Source: Phenylobacterium sp. (GTDB lineage: Bacteria > Pseudomonadota > Alphaproteobacteria > Caulobacterales > Caulobacteraceae). From it: a DNA stretch of 64,000 nt. The position numbers and the translations under genes are program-made. The stretch spans positions 120,492 to 184,491 of the forward strand of contig NZ_JAUXSP010000003.1 in assembly GCF_030679875.1 (NCBI RefSeq). Reading direction: 5' to 3'. The notes beneath the pieces were generated by a model that was given only the letters and a program-made list of their open reading frames with translations, was not told where the DNA came from and ran no database searches. Shown here one piece after another: positions 1 through 8,936 of this stretch; positions within the stretch are counted from its first letter, which is position 1, and the number at the start of each line of letters is the position of its first letter.

Positions 1-2095
1 CGGTCATCTCCCGCGAGCCGCACTTGCCCAGCGCCACCACGGCCACCTGCCCTGGAAACTCGCCGCCCAGTCGCTCCGCCTCGGCCAGGGCTGCGGGCGC
101 CAGGGTGCGAATACAGAGATAGGCGAGGTCGGCGAAGCCCCGCCCGACCCGCTCGGCGCTGGCCACCCCGCTCATGACCTGCACCCCCAGGCGGAAGGCC
201 TGCTCGCGATGGACCCGGCGAACCGCGTCCATGACAGCCTCGAACCCCTCAGCCTGGGCGAGAGCCATGGCCATGACGGCCTCGTCCTCGGCCGGGTCGA
301 TCTCGGCGAAGAAGTCCCCGTCGACCAGGGCGTCGATCGCGGCGGGCCGCCGAGCCAGGGTGGCGGCCAGCTTGGGCGCAAAGGCCAGAACCTGGACCAG
401 CAGCTCGAACAGCTTGGGGTTGGCCAGGAACAGGGACTGGATCTGCACGCCCGACGACAGGCTGGCGAAGAAATCACTGAACCTGTTGAAGGCCGCATTG
501 GGCGCGCCCGTGGCGTTGGCGGCCTCCAGAAGGCGCGGGGCGAGCCGGGTGAACAGCTCCCGCCCCCGTTCGGTCCGGGTGGCCGGGATGCGGCCGTGGT
601 GCCAGGCGCGAATGGTCTGGGAGACCTGCAACGGGTTGTCGAAACCCATCCGCCCGAGGGTTTTCAGGGTGGCCGGGTCGTCGTCCACCCCGGTGAAGAT
701 CAGGCTCCCAAAGGTTGAGGACAGGGGCTCTTCGTCGGGGAACAGTTCGCCATAGCGGCGGTTGACCGTCTTCAGCACCTCGGTGACGGCGGCGTCAAAG
801 GCCTTGACCTTGTCGTAGCCGAACAGGGCCGCCACACGGGTCCGCTCCCCATCGGCCTCGGGCAGGCGGTGGGTCTGCTCGTCGCCGACCATCTGCACCC
901 GATGTTCGACTGCGCGCAGGAGGAGGTAGGCGTCGTGCAGTTCCGCAGCCGCTTCGGGCGACACGTGCCCCGCCGCGGTCAGGGCCTGCAGGGTATCCAG
1001 GGTCCTCATCCCGCGGAGCTCGGGATGACGGCCGCCGAGGATCAACTGCTGGGTCTGGACGTAGAATTCGATCTCGCGAATGCCGCCTCGGCCAAGCTTC
1101 AGGTCGGCGCCCTTGGCCGTCAGGCGGTCGTCGACCTTGTGGACGTGGATCTGCCGCTTGATCGAATGGATGTCGGCGATGGCGGCGAAGTCCAGATTCT
1201 TGCGCCAGATGAAGGGCGCCAGCTCCTCCAGAAAGGCCTCAGCCCGGGGCAGGTCGCCGGCGCAGGCCCTGGCCTTGATGAAGGCCGCCCGCTCCCAGTT
1301 CTGGCCCACGGTCTCATAGTATTCGAAGGCGGCGTTGACCGACACGGCCAGCGGGGTCGAGGAAGGGTCAGGACGCAGACGCAGATCCACCCGAAAGACA
1401 TAGCCCTCTTCGGTCCGGTCATGAATCAGGGCCGCGACGGCCTGGGTCAGGCGCACGGCGAAGGCCCGGGGCTCCACGCCCTCGCACACCGGCAGGACAT
1501 CGGGCTCGTAGAAGACCGAAACGTCGATATCGCTGGAATAGTTGAGCTCGAAGGCGCCCTGCTTGCCCATGGCCAGGCAGAACCAGCCGGGAACGGGCCC
1601 CTCTGGCCCTTCTCCCTCCGCCTGAAGCCGCCCGGCCGCCACCTCCGCCCGGGCGGCCACCCGCAGGGCCGCGGCCAGGGCGGAGTCTGCAAAATGGGTC
1701 AGGGCGCCGGTGACTGCATCCAGGTCCCAGACGCCACCGAGATCGGCCAGGGCGATCAGCAGATGCGCTTCGGCCTTCAGCCGGCGCAGCTCGGGTCCGG
1801 CCTCGGCGGCGGTTTCGAGGTCGCCGGCCGCCTTCGTCCGCGCCAGCAGATCGGCGAACTGCGCATCGGGCGCGTGCTCGAGAACCGCCCGCAGGCGGGC
1901 CGGCGTCCGGCGGGCGAGGCCAGCCAGGTAGGGCGAGGCCCCGAACACCGGCGCCAGGGCAGGCCAGCTGCGCTCAAGCAGGTCGGCCCACCCCTCTCTG
2001 TCGGCGGCGGGGGTCAGCATCTCCCGGGTTCGTTCAGCAGCCTTGCCGTCGGCGACAGGGCCGCAGGGGGAAAGCGAGTCAGCAAGCAGGGTCAT
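1..2095 (-). CDS. glnE: Bifunctional glutamine synthetase adenylyltransferase / adenylyl-removing enzyme, 3' end cut by window
   Basis: Controls glutamine synthetase by adding or removing AMP on its subunits, coupling nitrogen status to ammonia assimilation in the cytoplasm. Translating the minus strand from the ATG at 2095 gives 698 uninterrupted codons. Residues about 177-192 carry the first nucleotidyltransferase signature (MGKQGAFELNYSSDID), with the two Asp residues that bind metal. A GlnD/GlnE linker region follows. The last visible residues (LGKCGSREMT) begin the second nucleotidyltransferase domain, which lies beyond the edge. The usual length is about 950 residues, so roughly a quarter is missing from view. 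It starts 39 bases after the upstream histidine kinase and is probably co-transcribed with it. No clear Shine-Dalgarno is seen, so the start is the least certain part. Confidence 0.95.
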   Translation of the reverse strand, partial: MTLLADSLSPCGPVADGKAAERTREMLTPAADREGWADLLERSWPALAPVFGASPYLAGLARRTPARLRAVLEHAPDAQFADLLARTKAAGDLETAAEAGPELRRLKAEAHLLIALADLGGVWDLDAVTGALTHFADSALAAALRVAARAEVAAGRLQAEGEGPEGPVPGWFCLAMGKQGAFELNYSSDIDVSVFYEPDVLPVCEGVEPRAFAVRLTQAVAALIHDRTEEGYVFRVDLRLRPDPSSTPLAVSVNAAFEYYETVGQNWERAAFIKARACAGDLPRAEAFLEELAPFIWRKNLDFAAIADIHSIKRQIHVHKVDDRLTAKGADLKLGRGGIREIEFYVQTQQLILGGRHPELRGMRTLDTLQALTAAGHVSPEAAAELHDAYLLLRAVEHRVQMVGDEQTHRLPEADGERTRVAALFGYDKVKAFDAAVTEVLKTVNRRYGELFPDEEPLSSTFGSLIFTGVDDDPATLKTLGRMGFDNPLQVSQTIRAWHHGRIPATRTERGRELFTRLAPRLLEAANATGAPNAAFNRFSDFFASLSSGVQIQSLFLANPKLFELLVQVLAFAPKLAATLARRPAAIDALVDGDFFAEIDPAEDEAVMAMALAQAEGFEAVMDAVRRVHREQAFRLGVQVMSGVASAERVGRGFADLAYLCIRTLAPAALAEAERLGGEFPGQVAVVALGKCGSREMT

Positions 2096-2134
2096 GAGGA
2101 GCAGTCTGGGGGTTCAGGCGGGCCTGTGGCAATC

Positions 2135-3535
2135 TCAGGCGGGCGGCAGGATCACCGCCACCCGCAGGCCAGGTCCAATCTCGCCGACCTTGCCAGGCCC
2201 CTCCGACAGTTCGACACGGCCGCCGTGGGCTTCGGCCACCGCCGCCACCAGAGAAAGGCCGAGGCCAGCGCCCGGCAGACTGCGGCTGTTTTCCAGGCGC
2301 ACGAACCGCTCCACCACCCGTTCCCGGTCCTCTTCGGGCACGCCTGGACCTGTATCGGTCACCGAGAACTCCACCTCTCCCGATGACCGTCTTCGGACCC
2401 GCAGCATGATGGCGCCGCCCTTCGGCGTGTACTTGATGGCGTTGTCCATCAGATTGGCCAGGGCCTGGGCCATGAACTCGCGGTTGGCGCGGATCGTCAT
2501 GCCGCGGTCCAGCTCGGCCTTGAAATCCAGCCCGTCGTCCTCGCAGAGGGGCTCGTAGAGCTCGCAGATATCGGCGGCCAGATCGGCTGGGTCGAACAGG
2601 ACGGGATCTGGCGCGGCGCCCGCGGCCTGCAGCCGGGCGATGGCCAGCACAGCGCCGAAGGTCTTCAACACGCCGTCGGTGTCGTCCAGGGCCTGGGCGA
2701 AGGCCGCCTGCGGATCGCCCCGGCCCGCCTCCAGGTCCAGGAAGGAGGCCTCGAGCCTCCCGCGCAGGCGGGTCAGCGGGGAGCGCAGATCATGGGCGAT
2801 GGCGTCGCCCGTATGCTTGTGCCCGGCCATCGAGCGTTCCAGCCGGTCGAGCATTTCGTTCAGGCCCACAGCCAGCTCGTCCAGCTCGTCCCGGGTCCCA
2901 CGTACGGGCGCCCGGGCGGAGAGATCGCCATTGCGCACGGCGTCTACGACATTGTTGAGCCCGGTCATGGAACGGCTGACATTTCGGCTGACCACCACGC
3001 CGCCAGCCAGGCCCAGGACGATGATCAGGGCCCCGGCGCCCCAGAGCGCCCGGACGATCTTGACCACATAGGCCTCGTCCTCGGCGATGTCGGCGCCGAC
3101 AAACAGGATCTCACCGCCAGATAGCCGCTCCTGCAGGCCCCGGGCAGGGCGATTGAGCTCCCGGCCCTGGACGTCGAACTCAGTCACCTGGAAGCTGGTC
3201 CAGGTCGCCGCGCCGTTGAAGTCGTCCAGGGGGGATTCCTCGATGGAGCCGGAGATCCGTTCGCCATCGGGCTTCATCAGCAGATAGAGATAGGGGCGCT
3301 CGCTCGCCGCGCGCTCGATCAGCGCCTGATTGAGGGCGTCGGTCCCGGCCCGGCCATAGGCGCTCTGCAGGGTGCGCATCTCGCGGGTGATCAGCTGGTC
3401 GACCCGGCGCGTCGCCTCGCCGGCTGTCGCCACATAGATATAGGCCAGGAAGGCGCTGGCCGAGGCCGCGAACAGGGCCAGGAACAGCAGGGTCAGCCTG
3501 AACGGCGTCGTGCGGAAGATGCGCGGCAGGCGCAT
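2135..3535 (-). CDS. Membrane sensor histidine kinase, HAMP type
   Basis: Inner-membrane sensor kinase of 466 residues. A first membrane segment lies at about 12-34, a periplasmic sensor region follows, a second membrane segment lies at about 163-183, and a HAMP linker runs to about 235. The HisKA box has the phosphorylated His at about 248 (AHDLRSPLTRLR). The ATPase domain has an N box (NLMDNAIKYT), G1 (DTGPG) and G2 (GAGLGLS). It follows the response regulator by 9 bases, so the two form a two-component pair, and it sits between a Do-type protease and glnE. The protease neighbour suggests an envelope-stress input, but that is inference. No recognised ligand domain is visible. Confidence 0.9.
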   Translation of the reverse strand: MRLPRIFRTTPFRLTLLFLALFAASASAFLAYIYVATAGEATRRVDQLITREMRTLQSAYGRAGTDALNQALIERAASERPYLYLLMKPDGERISGSIEESPLDDFNGAATWTSFQVTEFDVQGRELNRPARGLQERLSGGEILFVGADIAEDEAYVVKIVRALWGAGALIIVLGLAGGVVVSRNVSRSMTGLNNVVDAVRNGDLSARAPVRGTRDELDELAVGLNEMLDRLERSMAGHKHTGDAIAHDLRSPLTRLRGRLEASFLDLEAGRGDPQAAFAQALDDTDGVLKTFGAVLAIARLQAAGAAPDPVLFDPADLAADICELYEPLCEDDGLDFKAELDRGMTIRANREFMAQALANLMDNAIKYTPKGGAIMLRVRRRSSGEVEFSVTDTGPGVPEEDRERVVERFVRLENSRSLPGAGLGLSLVAAVAEAHGGRVELSEGPGKVGEIGPGLRVAVILPPA

Positions 3536-3544
3536 GCCCGGCCC

Positions 3545-4216
3545 TTAAGCGTCGAGCCGGTAGCCCGCGCCGCGCACGGTCTGCAGCATCGGCCGGTCGA
3601 AACCCTTGTCGATCTTGGCGCGCAGGCGCGAGACGTGCACATCGATCACATTGGTCTGGGGATCGAAGTGATACTCCCACACCTTTTCCAACAGCATGGT
3701 GCGCGTCACCGCCTGTCCGGCGTGGCGCATCATGAATTCCAGCAGCTGGAATTCACGTGGCTGCAGGTCGATCTCCTGACCCTGTCGGTGAACCGTGCGG
3801 CCAATCAGATCCATTTCAAGCTCACCGACCCGCAACAGCGTCTGGACCGAGCCGGTTTCGCGACGCCTCGCCAGGGCTTCGACCCGGGCGATCAACTCGG
3901 CGAAGGCGTAGGGCTTGACCAGATAGTCGTCGCCGCCGGCCTTGAGGCCGTCCACGCGGTCGTTGATCTCGCCCAGCGCCGAAAGGAACAGCACCGGAGT
4001 CTGATCGCCTTCCCGCCGCAGGGTCTCGACCAGGGTGACGCCGTCCATCTTGGGCATCATGCGATCGACGATCATCACGTCGAACTCGCCCCCTTGGGCC
4101 TCGGTCAGGCCTGCTTCGCCATCGGCGGCCGACACACAGACGTGGCCGCTCTCCGTGAGGCCGCGGACCATCACGGCGGCGGCCTCCAGGTCGTCCTCGA
4201 CAATCAGTATCCGCAT
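3545..4216 (-). CDS. OmpR-family response regulator
   Basis: DNA-binding partner of the kinase encoded immediately downstream. The 223-residue protein has a receiver domain with acidic pocket E7/D8/D9, phospho-acceptor Asp51 (IVDRMMPKMDG) and the conserved Lys101 (LVKPYAF). A C-terminal winged-helix domain covers about 125-222. It ends 9 bases before the kinase start and begins 29 bases after the Do-type protease stop, so protease, regulator and kinase are probably one transcription unit. Protease-first order is common when such a pair governs envelope quality control. No target sites could be assigned from sequence. Confidence 0.92.
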   Translation of the reverse strand: MRILIVEDDLEAAAVMVRGLTESGHVCVSAADGEAGLTEAQGGEFDVMIVDRMMPKMDGVTLVETLRREGDQTPVLFLSALGEINDRVDGLKAGGDDYLVKPYAFAELIARVEALARRRETGSVQTLLRVGELEMDLIGRTVHRQGQEIDLQPREFQLLEFMMRHAGQAVTRTMLLEKVWEYHFDPQTNVIDVHVSRLRAKIDKGFDRPMLQTVRGAGYRLDA

Positions 4217-4245
4217 ACCCGCCCCCGCTGAGTCTTGGCCCGAGC

Positions 4246-5799
4246 CTACTGCGCGATGTCCAGCGGTAGGAAGAGGGTGCGGCCATCGCGGCTCACCCCC
4301 AGAAGAATGCTCGGCCGACCGGCCTTGCGGGCGGCTTCCACCTCGGCGGACAGATCGCTTGGCGCTGTAATCGCGCGGCTGTTGACCCGGACGATCACAT
4401 CCCCCCGTCGCAGGCCCTTGCGGGCGGCGTCAGACGAGGCCGAGAGCGCAGTCACCACGACACCGCGCACCTCGGCGGCGATGCCGAAGCTGCGGCGGGC
4501 GGCGTCGTCGATCGGCGCGAGGGTCATGCCCAGCACCTGCGGCGCCGCCGGCTGCGCGGGATTCTGGCCACGAGGCGTCGCCGGCCCGCCGCTATTGTCG
4601 TTGGCGGCCAGTTCACGCTCATTCGGGCGGACGCCGGACCGGACCTGAATGGTCCGGCGGGCCTCGCCACGAATGATCTCCAGTCGCAGGGTGTCGCCGG
4701 CCGTGGCCTTGGCGACCTCTCGGGTCAGCTCGGAGGAGGTGCCGACGGCGACGCCATTCACCGAAATGACCACGTCACCGGCCTGCAGGCCCGCCCGGGC
4801 CGATGGGCCACCCGGCACCGTGTCGGACACGATGGCCCCGCGCTGGTCGCCCAATCCCTGAGCCTGGGCCATTTCACGGGTGTAGTTCTGGATGGTGGCG
4901 CCGATATAGCCACGGGTCACGCTGCCGCTGGCGATCAGCTGCTTGGTGATGATGTCGGCGGTGGCCGCGGGAATGGCGAAGCCGATCCCCACCGAGCCGC
5001 CGGACGGCGAGAAGATGGCGGTGTTGACGCCGATCACCCGTCCATAGATGTCAAAGGTCGGGCCGCCGGAATTGCCCCGGTTGATGGGCGCGTCGATCTG
5101 GATGAAGTCGACGAAGGTCTCGCCGATGTCACGGCCGTAGGCCGAAACGATGCCCGAGGTGGCCGTGGCGGTGAGGCCAAACGGATTGCCCACCGCGATC
5201 ACCCAGTCGCCGACCCGCGGCACGGCGTCGTTCTCAAAGCTCACATAGGGGAAGTTCGCACCCTTGACCTTCAGGACGGCCAGGTCCGTGGCTTCGTCGC
5301 GCCCGACGATCTCGGCCACCAGCTCGCGCTCATCCTTCAGGACGACCTTGATCTCCTCGGCGTTCTCGACGACGTGGTTGTTGGTGACGATGTAGCCGTC
5401 GGCGGAGATGAAGAAGCCGGAGCCCGCCGACATCTGGGTCGGACCCTGCTGCTCTTCTTCGCCTTCGCCCTCACCCTCGCCGCCCCTGGGGGCGCGGGGA
5501 ATGATGCCGAAGGGCAGGCCCTCGAAGCCTGGAATCTGACGAAGCGCGCTGGCGTCGGCCCGGGAGGTGACGTTCACTGAGACCACGGCCGGCGAAACCT
5601 GCTCGAAGATGTCCGCGAAGGACAGAGGCGCGCCCGGCGGGGGCGCAAAGACCGGCGCTGTCGAAGCGCGGATCACCGGCATGGACGGCCCCGACTTTTC
5701 AGCCAGGGTCAGGCCGACATCGGTGGCCGCCAGGGCGGCCGCTGCGACGCCAATGCCGGCGACGGCGCCGAGAAGATATCCGGTCTTCTTAGATGTCAT
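4246..5799 (-). CDS. degP: Do/DegP-type periplasmic serine protease with two PDZ domains
   Basis: Periplasmic protease/chaperone that degrades misfolded envelope proteins. The 517-residue chain starts with a membrane-anchor or signal segment (about 8-31). The trypsin-like domain carries His142 (TNNHVVENA), Asp172 (EATDLAVL) and Ser244 (RGNSGGPTF). Two PDZ domains follow at about 290-380 and 420-510. An acidic Gly/Glu-rich stretch (about 106-118) sits in the loop before the protease core, where E. coli DegP has its regulatory LA loop. It lies between the ccm operon (130 bases upstream) and a two-component pair. DegP, DegQ and DegS-like proteins are hard to tell apart by eye, but two PDZ domains exclude the DegS type. 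Confidence 0.93.
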   Translation of the reverse strand: MTSKKTGYLLGAVAGIGVAAAALAATDVGLTLAEKSGPSMPVIRASTAPVFAPPPGAPLSFADIFEQVSPAVVSVNVTSRADASALRQIPGFEGLPFGIIPRAPRGGEGEGEGEEEQQGPTQMSAGSGFFISADGYIVTNNHVVENAEEIKVVLKDERELVAEIVGRDEATDLAVLKVKGANFPYVSFENDAVPRVGDWVIAVGNPFGLTATATSGIVSAYGRDIGETFVDFIQIDAPINRGNSGGPTFDIYGRVIGVNTAIFSPSGGSVGIGFAIPAATADIITKQLIASGSVTRGYIGATIQNYTREMAQAQGLGDQRGAIVSDTVPGGPSARAGLQAGDVVISVNGVAVGTSSELTREVAKATAGDTLRLEIIRGEARRTIQVRSGVRPNERELAANDNSGGPATPRGQNPAQPAAPQVLGMTLAPIDDAARRSFGIAAEVRGVVVTALSASSDAARKGLRRGDVIVRVNSRAITAPSDLSAEVEAARKAGRPSILLGVSRDGRTLFLPLDIAQ

Positions 5800-5929
5800 G
5801 GGCCTTCGATTCCTTGCGGGCTCTTCGGGTCATAGCACATGCCCGCCTTCCACTAGCTAGGATCGATGCGCCGATGTGCAACCGATCTCAACTTACCAAT
5901 TCGCAAGCTGTAGCATCGGTTCGCGGCGC

Positions 5930-6403
5930 CTATGAGGCCGAACCAGGGTCCGAACGGGAAGCTTGCGAAAGGCGCGCCAAGGCGGCGGACTCCTCACTGG
6001 TGAGGTCAGGCTCGGGCGGCGGGACACGCCAGCGACGGATCAACAGGCCCGCGCCGGCCAGCACCACAAGCAGGGGCGCCAGCCACAGGGCGGCGTTGGC
6101 CCAGCTGAAACGGGGTTTCAACAGGACATATTCGCCGTAGCGGTCAGTGAGAAAACGGCGGACCTCGACGTCGCTGCGGCCCTGGGCCACCTCTTGCCGG
6201 ACGATCGCCCGAAGGTCCTGAGCCAGTTCGGCGCTGGAGGCGTCGATAGACTCGTTCTGGCAGACCAGGCAGCGGACATCCTTGAAGAGGGCCCGGGCCC
6301 GGGCCTCCTGCGCGGGGTCAGCCAGCCGCTCGCCAGGGTCCGACGCCGCCCCCAGGCAAAGGACAGCACAGGCCATGGCCGCCCAACGCCCAAGGCCCTT
6401 CAT
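5930..6403 (-). CDS. ccmH: Cytochrome c maturation protein CcmH
   Basis: Thiol oxidoreductase of the System I cytochrome c maturation pathway that keeps apocytochrome CXXCH cysteines reduced for heme ligation. The 157-residue protein has an N-terminal signal segment, the active-site pair Cys45-X2-Cys48 (CLVCQNESI), a helical region with the conserved LAQDLR, and a C-terminal membrane segment at about 105-123. It is the short CcmH/CycL form without the TPR part, which is carried separately by CcmI at the head of this operon. Its ATG overlaps the ccmF stop by 4 bases, which indicates translational coupling. Confidence 0.95.
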   Translation of the reverse strand: MKGLGRWAAMACAVLCLGAASDPGERLADPAQEARARALFKDVRCLVCQNESIDASSAELAQDLRAIVRQEVAQGRSDVEVRRFLTDRYGEYVLLKPRFSWANAALWLAPLLVVLAGAGLLIRRWRVPPPEPDLTSEESAALARLSQASRSDPGSAS

Positions 6404-8418
6404 GTCAATTCTCCCACAGGCTCTGGCTTCGCCGCTGGGGCCAGCGCCGGCGCCGCACGACGGCCGGCCACCAGCCGCAACCGGCGGTCAGACAGGGAGA
6501 TCAGGCCGCCGAAGGCCATCAGGCCAGGCCCCAGGAAGATCAGCAGCGCCCAAGGATTCCAATAGCCAGTGACCAGCCAGACCGGGCCGCCGTCGACGCC
6601 GGTCCGTCGCTCGCCGAGCACCACATAGAGGTGGCTGAGGCCGCGGGTGCAGATGGCCACCTCCGAGGTGGTCTGGCCGCCGGCCGAATAGAGCCGCCGC
6701 TCGGGTCTGGCCATGCAGGCCAACGTCCCATCAGGCGCCGTGGCGCGCAGGGTGGCCTGTTCCGCCTCGTAGTTGGGGCCAAGCGTCGGCGCCACATCTT
6801 CAAGCGTAAGGACATAGCCCGCCACCTCGAGCCGCTGGCCAAGGGCCAACACCTCGGCGGTCTCGGCCTTCCAGGTGGTCTCGAACACCGCGCCAAGGAC
6901 GAAGACGCCGAGCCCGGCATGGGCCAGCGTCATGCCCCAGGCGCCCCGGGGCAGGCCGCCAAGGCGGCGCAGGACTTCCCGCCCGGGAACACGGAACAGT
7001 CGGATCCGCTCGGCGACCTCGGTCAGGGAGCCGATGATCAGCCAGACCCCCAGGGCGAGGCCTGCGGCGCCGAAGAGGCTGCGGGGCTCGGCCAGCGCCA
7101 GGGTCGCCACCGCCGCCAGGGCGGCCAGCAGGGCGGCCACCCAGAGCCGCTGCAGGGCGGCGCCGGCGTCGGCCCGCTTCCAGGCCAGCAGCGGTCCGGC
7201 CGGCAGCAGGAGCAGCAGGATGAACATCAACGGCGTGAAGGTGAGATTGAAATAGGGCGGACCCACGGAGATGGCCTCGCCCGCCATGGCCTCGCGGATC
7301 AGGGGATAGAGGGTGCCCAGGAGCACCGTGGCGGTCGCCGCCGCCAGTAGGATGTTGTTGAGGACGAGCGCGCTTTCACGGCTGATGGGGGCGAACATGC
7401 CGCCCCGGGCCATGGCCGGCGCCCGCCAGGCGAACAGGGCGAAGCCGAGACCCGCTGTCACGCCCAGAATGGTCAGCAGGAGGACGCCCCGGGTCGGATC
7501 GACCGCAAAGGCGTGAACCGAGGTCAGCACCCCTGAACGGACCAGGAAGGCGCCGAGCATGGAGAAGGTGTAGCCCCCCAAGGCCAGGAAGATGGTCCAG
7601 CCCGGCAAGGCGCCGCGCCGTTCGGTGACGACGGCCGAATGCAACAGGGCCGTGGCGATCAGCCAGGGCATGAAGCTGGCGTTCTCCACCGGATCCCAGA
7701 ACCACCAGCCCCCCCAACCCAGTTCGTAATAGGCCCAGAAGGCGCCAAGCGTGATCCCGACGGTCAGGGCGCTCCAGGCCGCCAGGGTCCAGGGCCTGAC
7801 CCAGCGGGCCCAGGCGGCGTCGGCACGGCCTTCGACCAGGGCGGCGATGGCCAGGGAGAAGACCACCGAAAGGCCCACATAGCCCACATAGAGAAAGGGC
7901 GGATGCAGGATCAGGGCCGGATCCTGCAGCAGCGGATTGAGCGAGCGCCCTTCCACTGGCGGGTCAGCCAACCGCCAGAAGGGATTTGAGGCGAACACCG
8001 TATAGGCCAGGAAGGCGACGCCCAGGGCGCCCTGGGTAGCCACGGCCACGGCCTTCAGCCCCGCCGACAGCCCGCGTCCGTAACCGGCCAGCAGGGCGCC
8101 AAAGCCGGTCAGGGCCAGGCACCACATGAGCATCGAGCCCTCGTGACTGCCCCAGGCCCCGCCGACCCGATAGAGCAGCGGCTTGGCCGTATGTGAGTTG
8201 GCGGTGACATTGGCGACGCTGAAGTCGGACACGACGAAGGCGTAGACCAGGGCGGCGAAGGCCACGGCCAGGGCGGCGAAGGCCGACAGGGCCGCCCCCT
8301 CGCCGACCGCCGCCAAGACCGGGGAGCGACGGATTCGAGCCAGGGTCGAGGCGCCTGTCTGCAACACCGACAGAACCAGTGACAGGATCACGGCGAAGGC
8401 GCCGATCTCGACGATCAT
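6400..8418 (-). CDS. ccmF: Heme lyase CcmF
   Basis: Integral membrane subunit of the System I heme lyase, which joins heme from holo-CcmE to apocytochrome c. From the ATG at 8418 it is 672 residues. This start gives a clean hydrophobic N-terminus and a 4-base overlap with ccmE, whereas the open frame runs 26 Arg-rich codons further and those are not likely translated. The tryptophan-rich WWD heme-handling motif is at about 235-249 (WGGWWFWDPVENASF). Conserved His residues occur around it (HTAKP at about 76, HPPF at about 172). Many hydrophobic segments span the chain. It sits in the order ccmI-ccmE-ccmF-ccmH. Confidence 0.96.
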   Translation of the reverse strand: MIVEIGAFAVILSLVLSVLQTGASTLARIRRSPVLAAVGEGAALSAFAALAVAFAALVYAFVVSDFSVANVTANSHTAKPLLYRVGGAWGSHEGSMLMWCLALTGFGALLAGYGRGLSAGLKAVAVATQGALGVAFLAYTVFASNPFWRLADPPVEGRSLNPLLQDPALILHPPFLYVGYVGLSVVFSLAIAALVEGRADAAWARWVRPWTLAAWSALTVGITLGAFWAYYELGWGGWWFWDPVENASFMPWLIATALLHSAVVTERRGALPGWTIFLALGGYTFSMLGAFLVRSGVLTSVHAFAVDPTRGVLLLTILGVTAGLGFALFAWRAPAMARGGMFAPISRESALVLNNILLAAATATVLLGTLYPLIREAMAGEAISVGPPYFNLTFTPLMFILLLLLPAGPLLAWKRADAGAALQRLWVAALLAALAAVATLALAEPRSLFGAAGLALGVWLIIGSLTEVAERIRLFRVPGREVLRRLGGLPRGAWGMTLAHAGLGVFVLGAVFETTWKAETAEVLALGQRLEVAGYVLTLEDVAPTLGPNYEAEQATLRATAPDGTLACMARPERRLYSAGGQTTSEVAICTRGLSHLYVVLGERRTGVDGGPVWLVTGYWNPWALLIFLGPGLMAFGGLISLSDRRLRLVAGRRAAPALAPAAKPEPVGELT

Positions 8419-8936
8419 TGGCCTGCGCCTCCGGCGTAGGGCGCCGCGGCGGGGTCTCGGGCGTCGGGATCGCGGGGCGCGCCGTCGCCACGCCACTCGC
8501 CCTGTTCTTTCAAGGCGTTCTGCAGGTCCCGGGGCATGTAGGTCTCGTCGTGCTTGGCCAGCAGGCGACGGGCCTCGAAGACCCCGTCCTCGCGGAAGGC
8601 GCCGGTGGCGACCACGCCCTGTCCCTCGCGAAACAGGTCCGGCGGATCGCCCTGGAAGACCACTGGCGCTGCGGTGATCTGGTCAGCGACCACAAATTCC
8701 AGCCGTCCGTCGGGATGCTTCACCACGCTGCCGCCCTGGACGAGTCCGCCGAGCTGTATGGTTCGGCCAGGCTCGGGCCGCGTCTCGGCGGCCTGGGCCG
8801 GGGTGTAGAAGTAGGAGATCGAATCCGACAGACCCCAGAGTGTCAGGCCAACGGCCAGGGCCAGCACCGGCGCCACGGCCGACAGCACCATCAAACGGCG
8901 CCGCGCCTTGCGCGATTTGGGCAGCCAACCGGTCAT
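8415..8936 (-). CDS. ccmE: Heme chaperone CcmE
   Basis: Periplasmic membrane-anchored heme chaperone that carries heme covalently on a histidine and passes it to CcmF. The 173-residue protein has an N-terminal anchor (about 14-36), an OB-fold domain, and the heme-binding motif with His129 and Tyr133 (AKHDETYMP). The C-terminal tail after 140 is rich in Asp, Ala and Pro, as is usual in this family. It overlaps ccmI by 4 bases upstream and ccmF by 4 bases downstream, so it is the second gene of a tightly coupled operon. Confidence 0.96.
   Translation of the reverse strand: MTGWLPKSRKARRRLMVLSAVAPVLALAVGLTLWGLSDSISYFYTPAQAAETRPEPGRTIQLGGLVQGGSVVKHPDGRLEFVVADQITAAPVVFQGDPPDLFREGQGVVATGAFREDGVFEARRLLAKHDETYMPRDLQNALKEQGEWRGDGAPRDPDARDPAAAPYAGGAGQ

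Noticed and set aside
869..2386. 505-codon plus-strand open frame over glnE and the kinase gene
   Set aside because: Antisense to a clear glnE gene; composition is Gly/Gln/Arg-rich, as expected for the shadow of GC-rich coding DNA.
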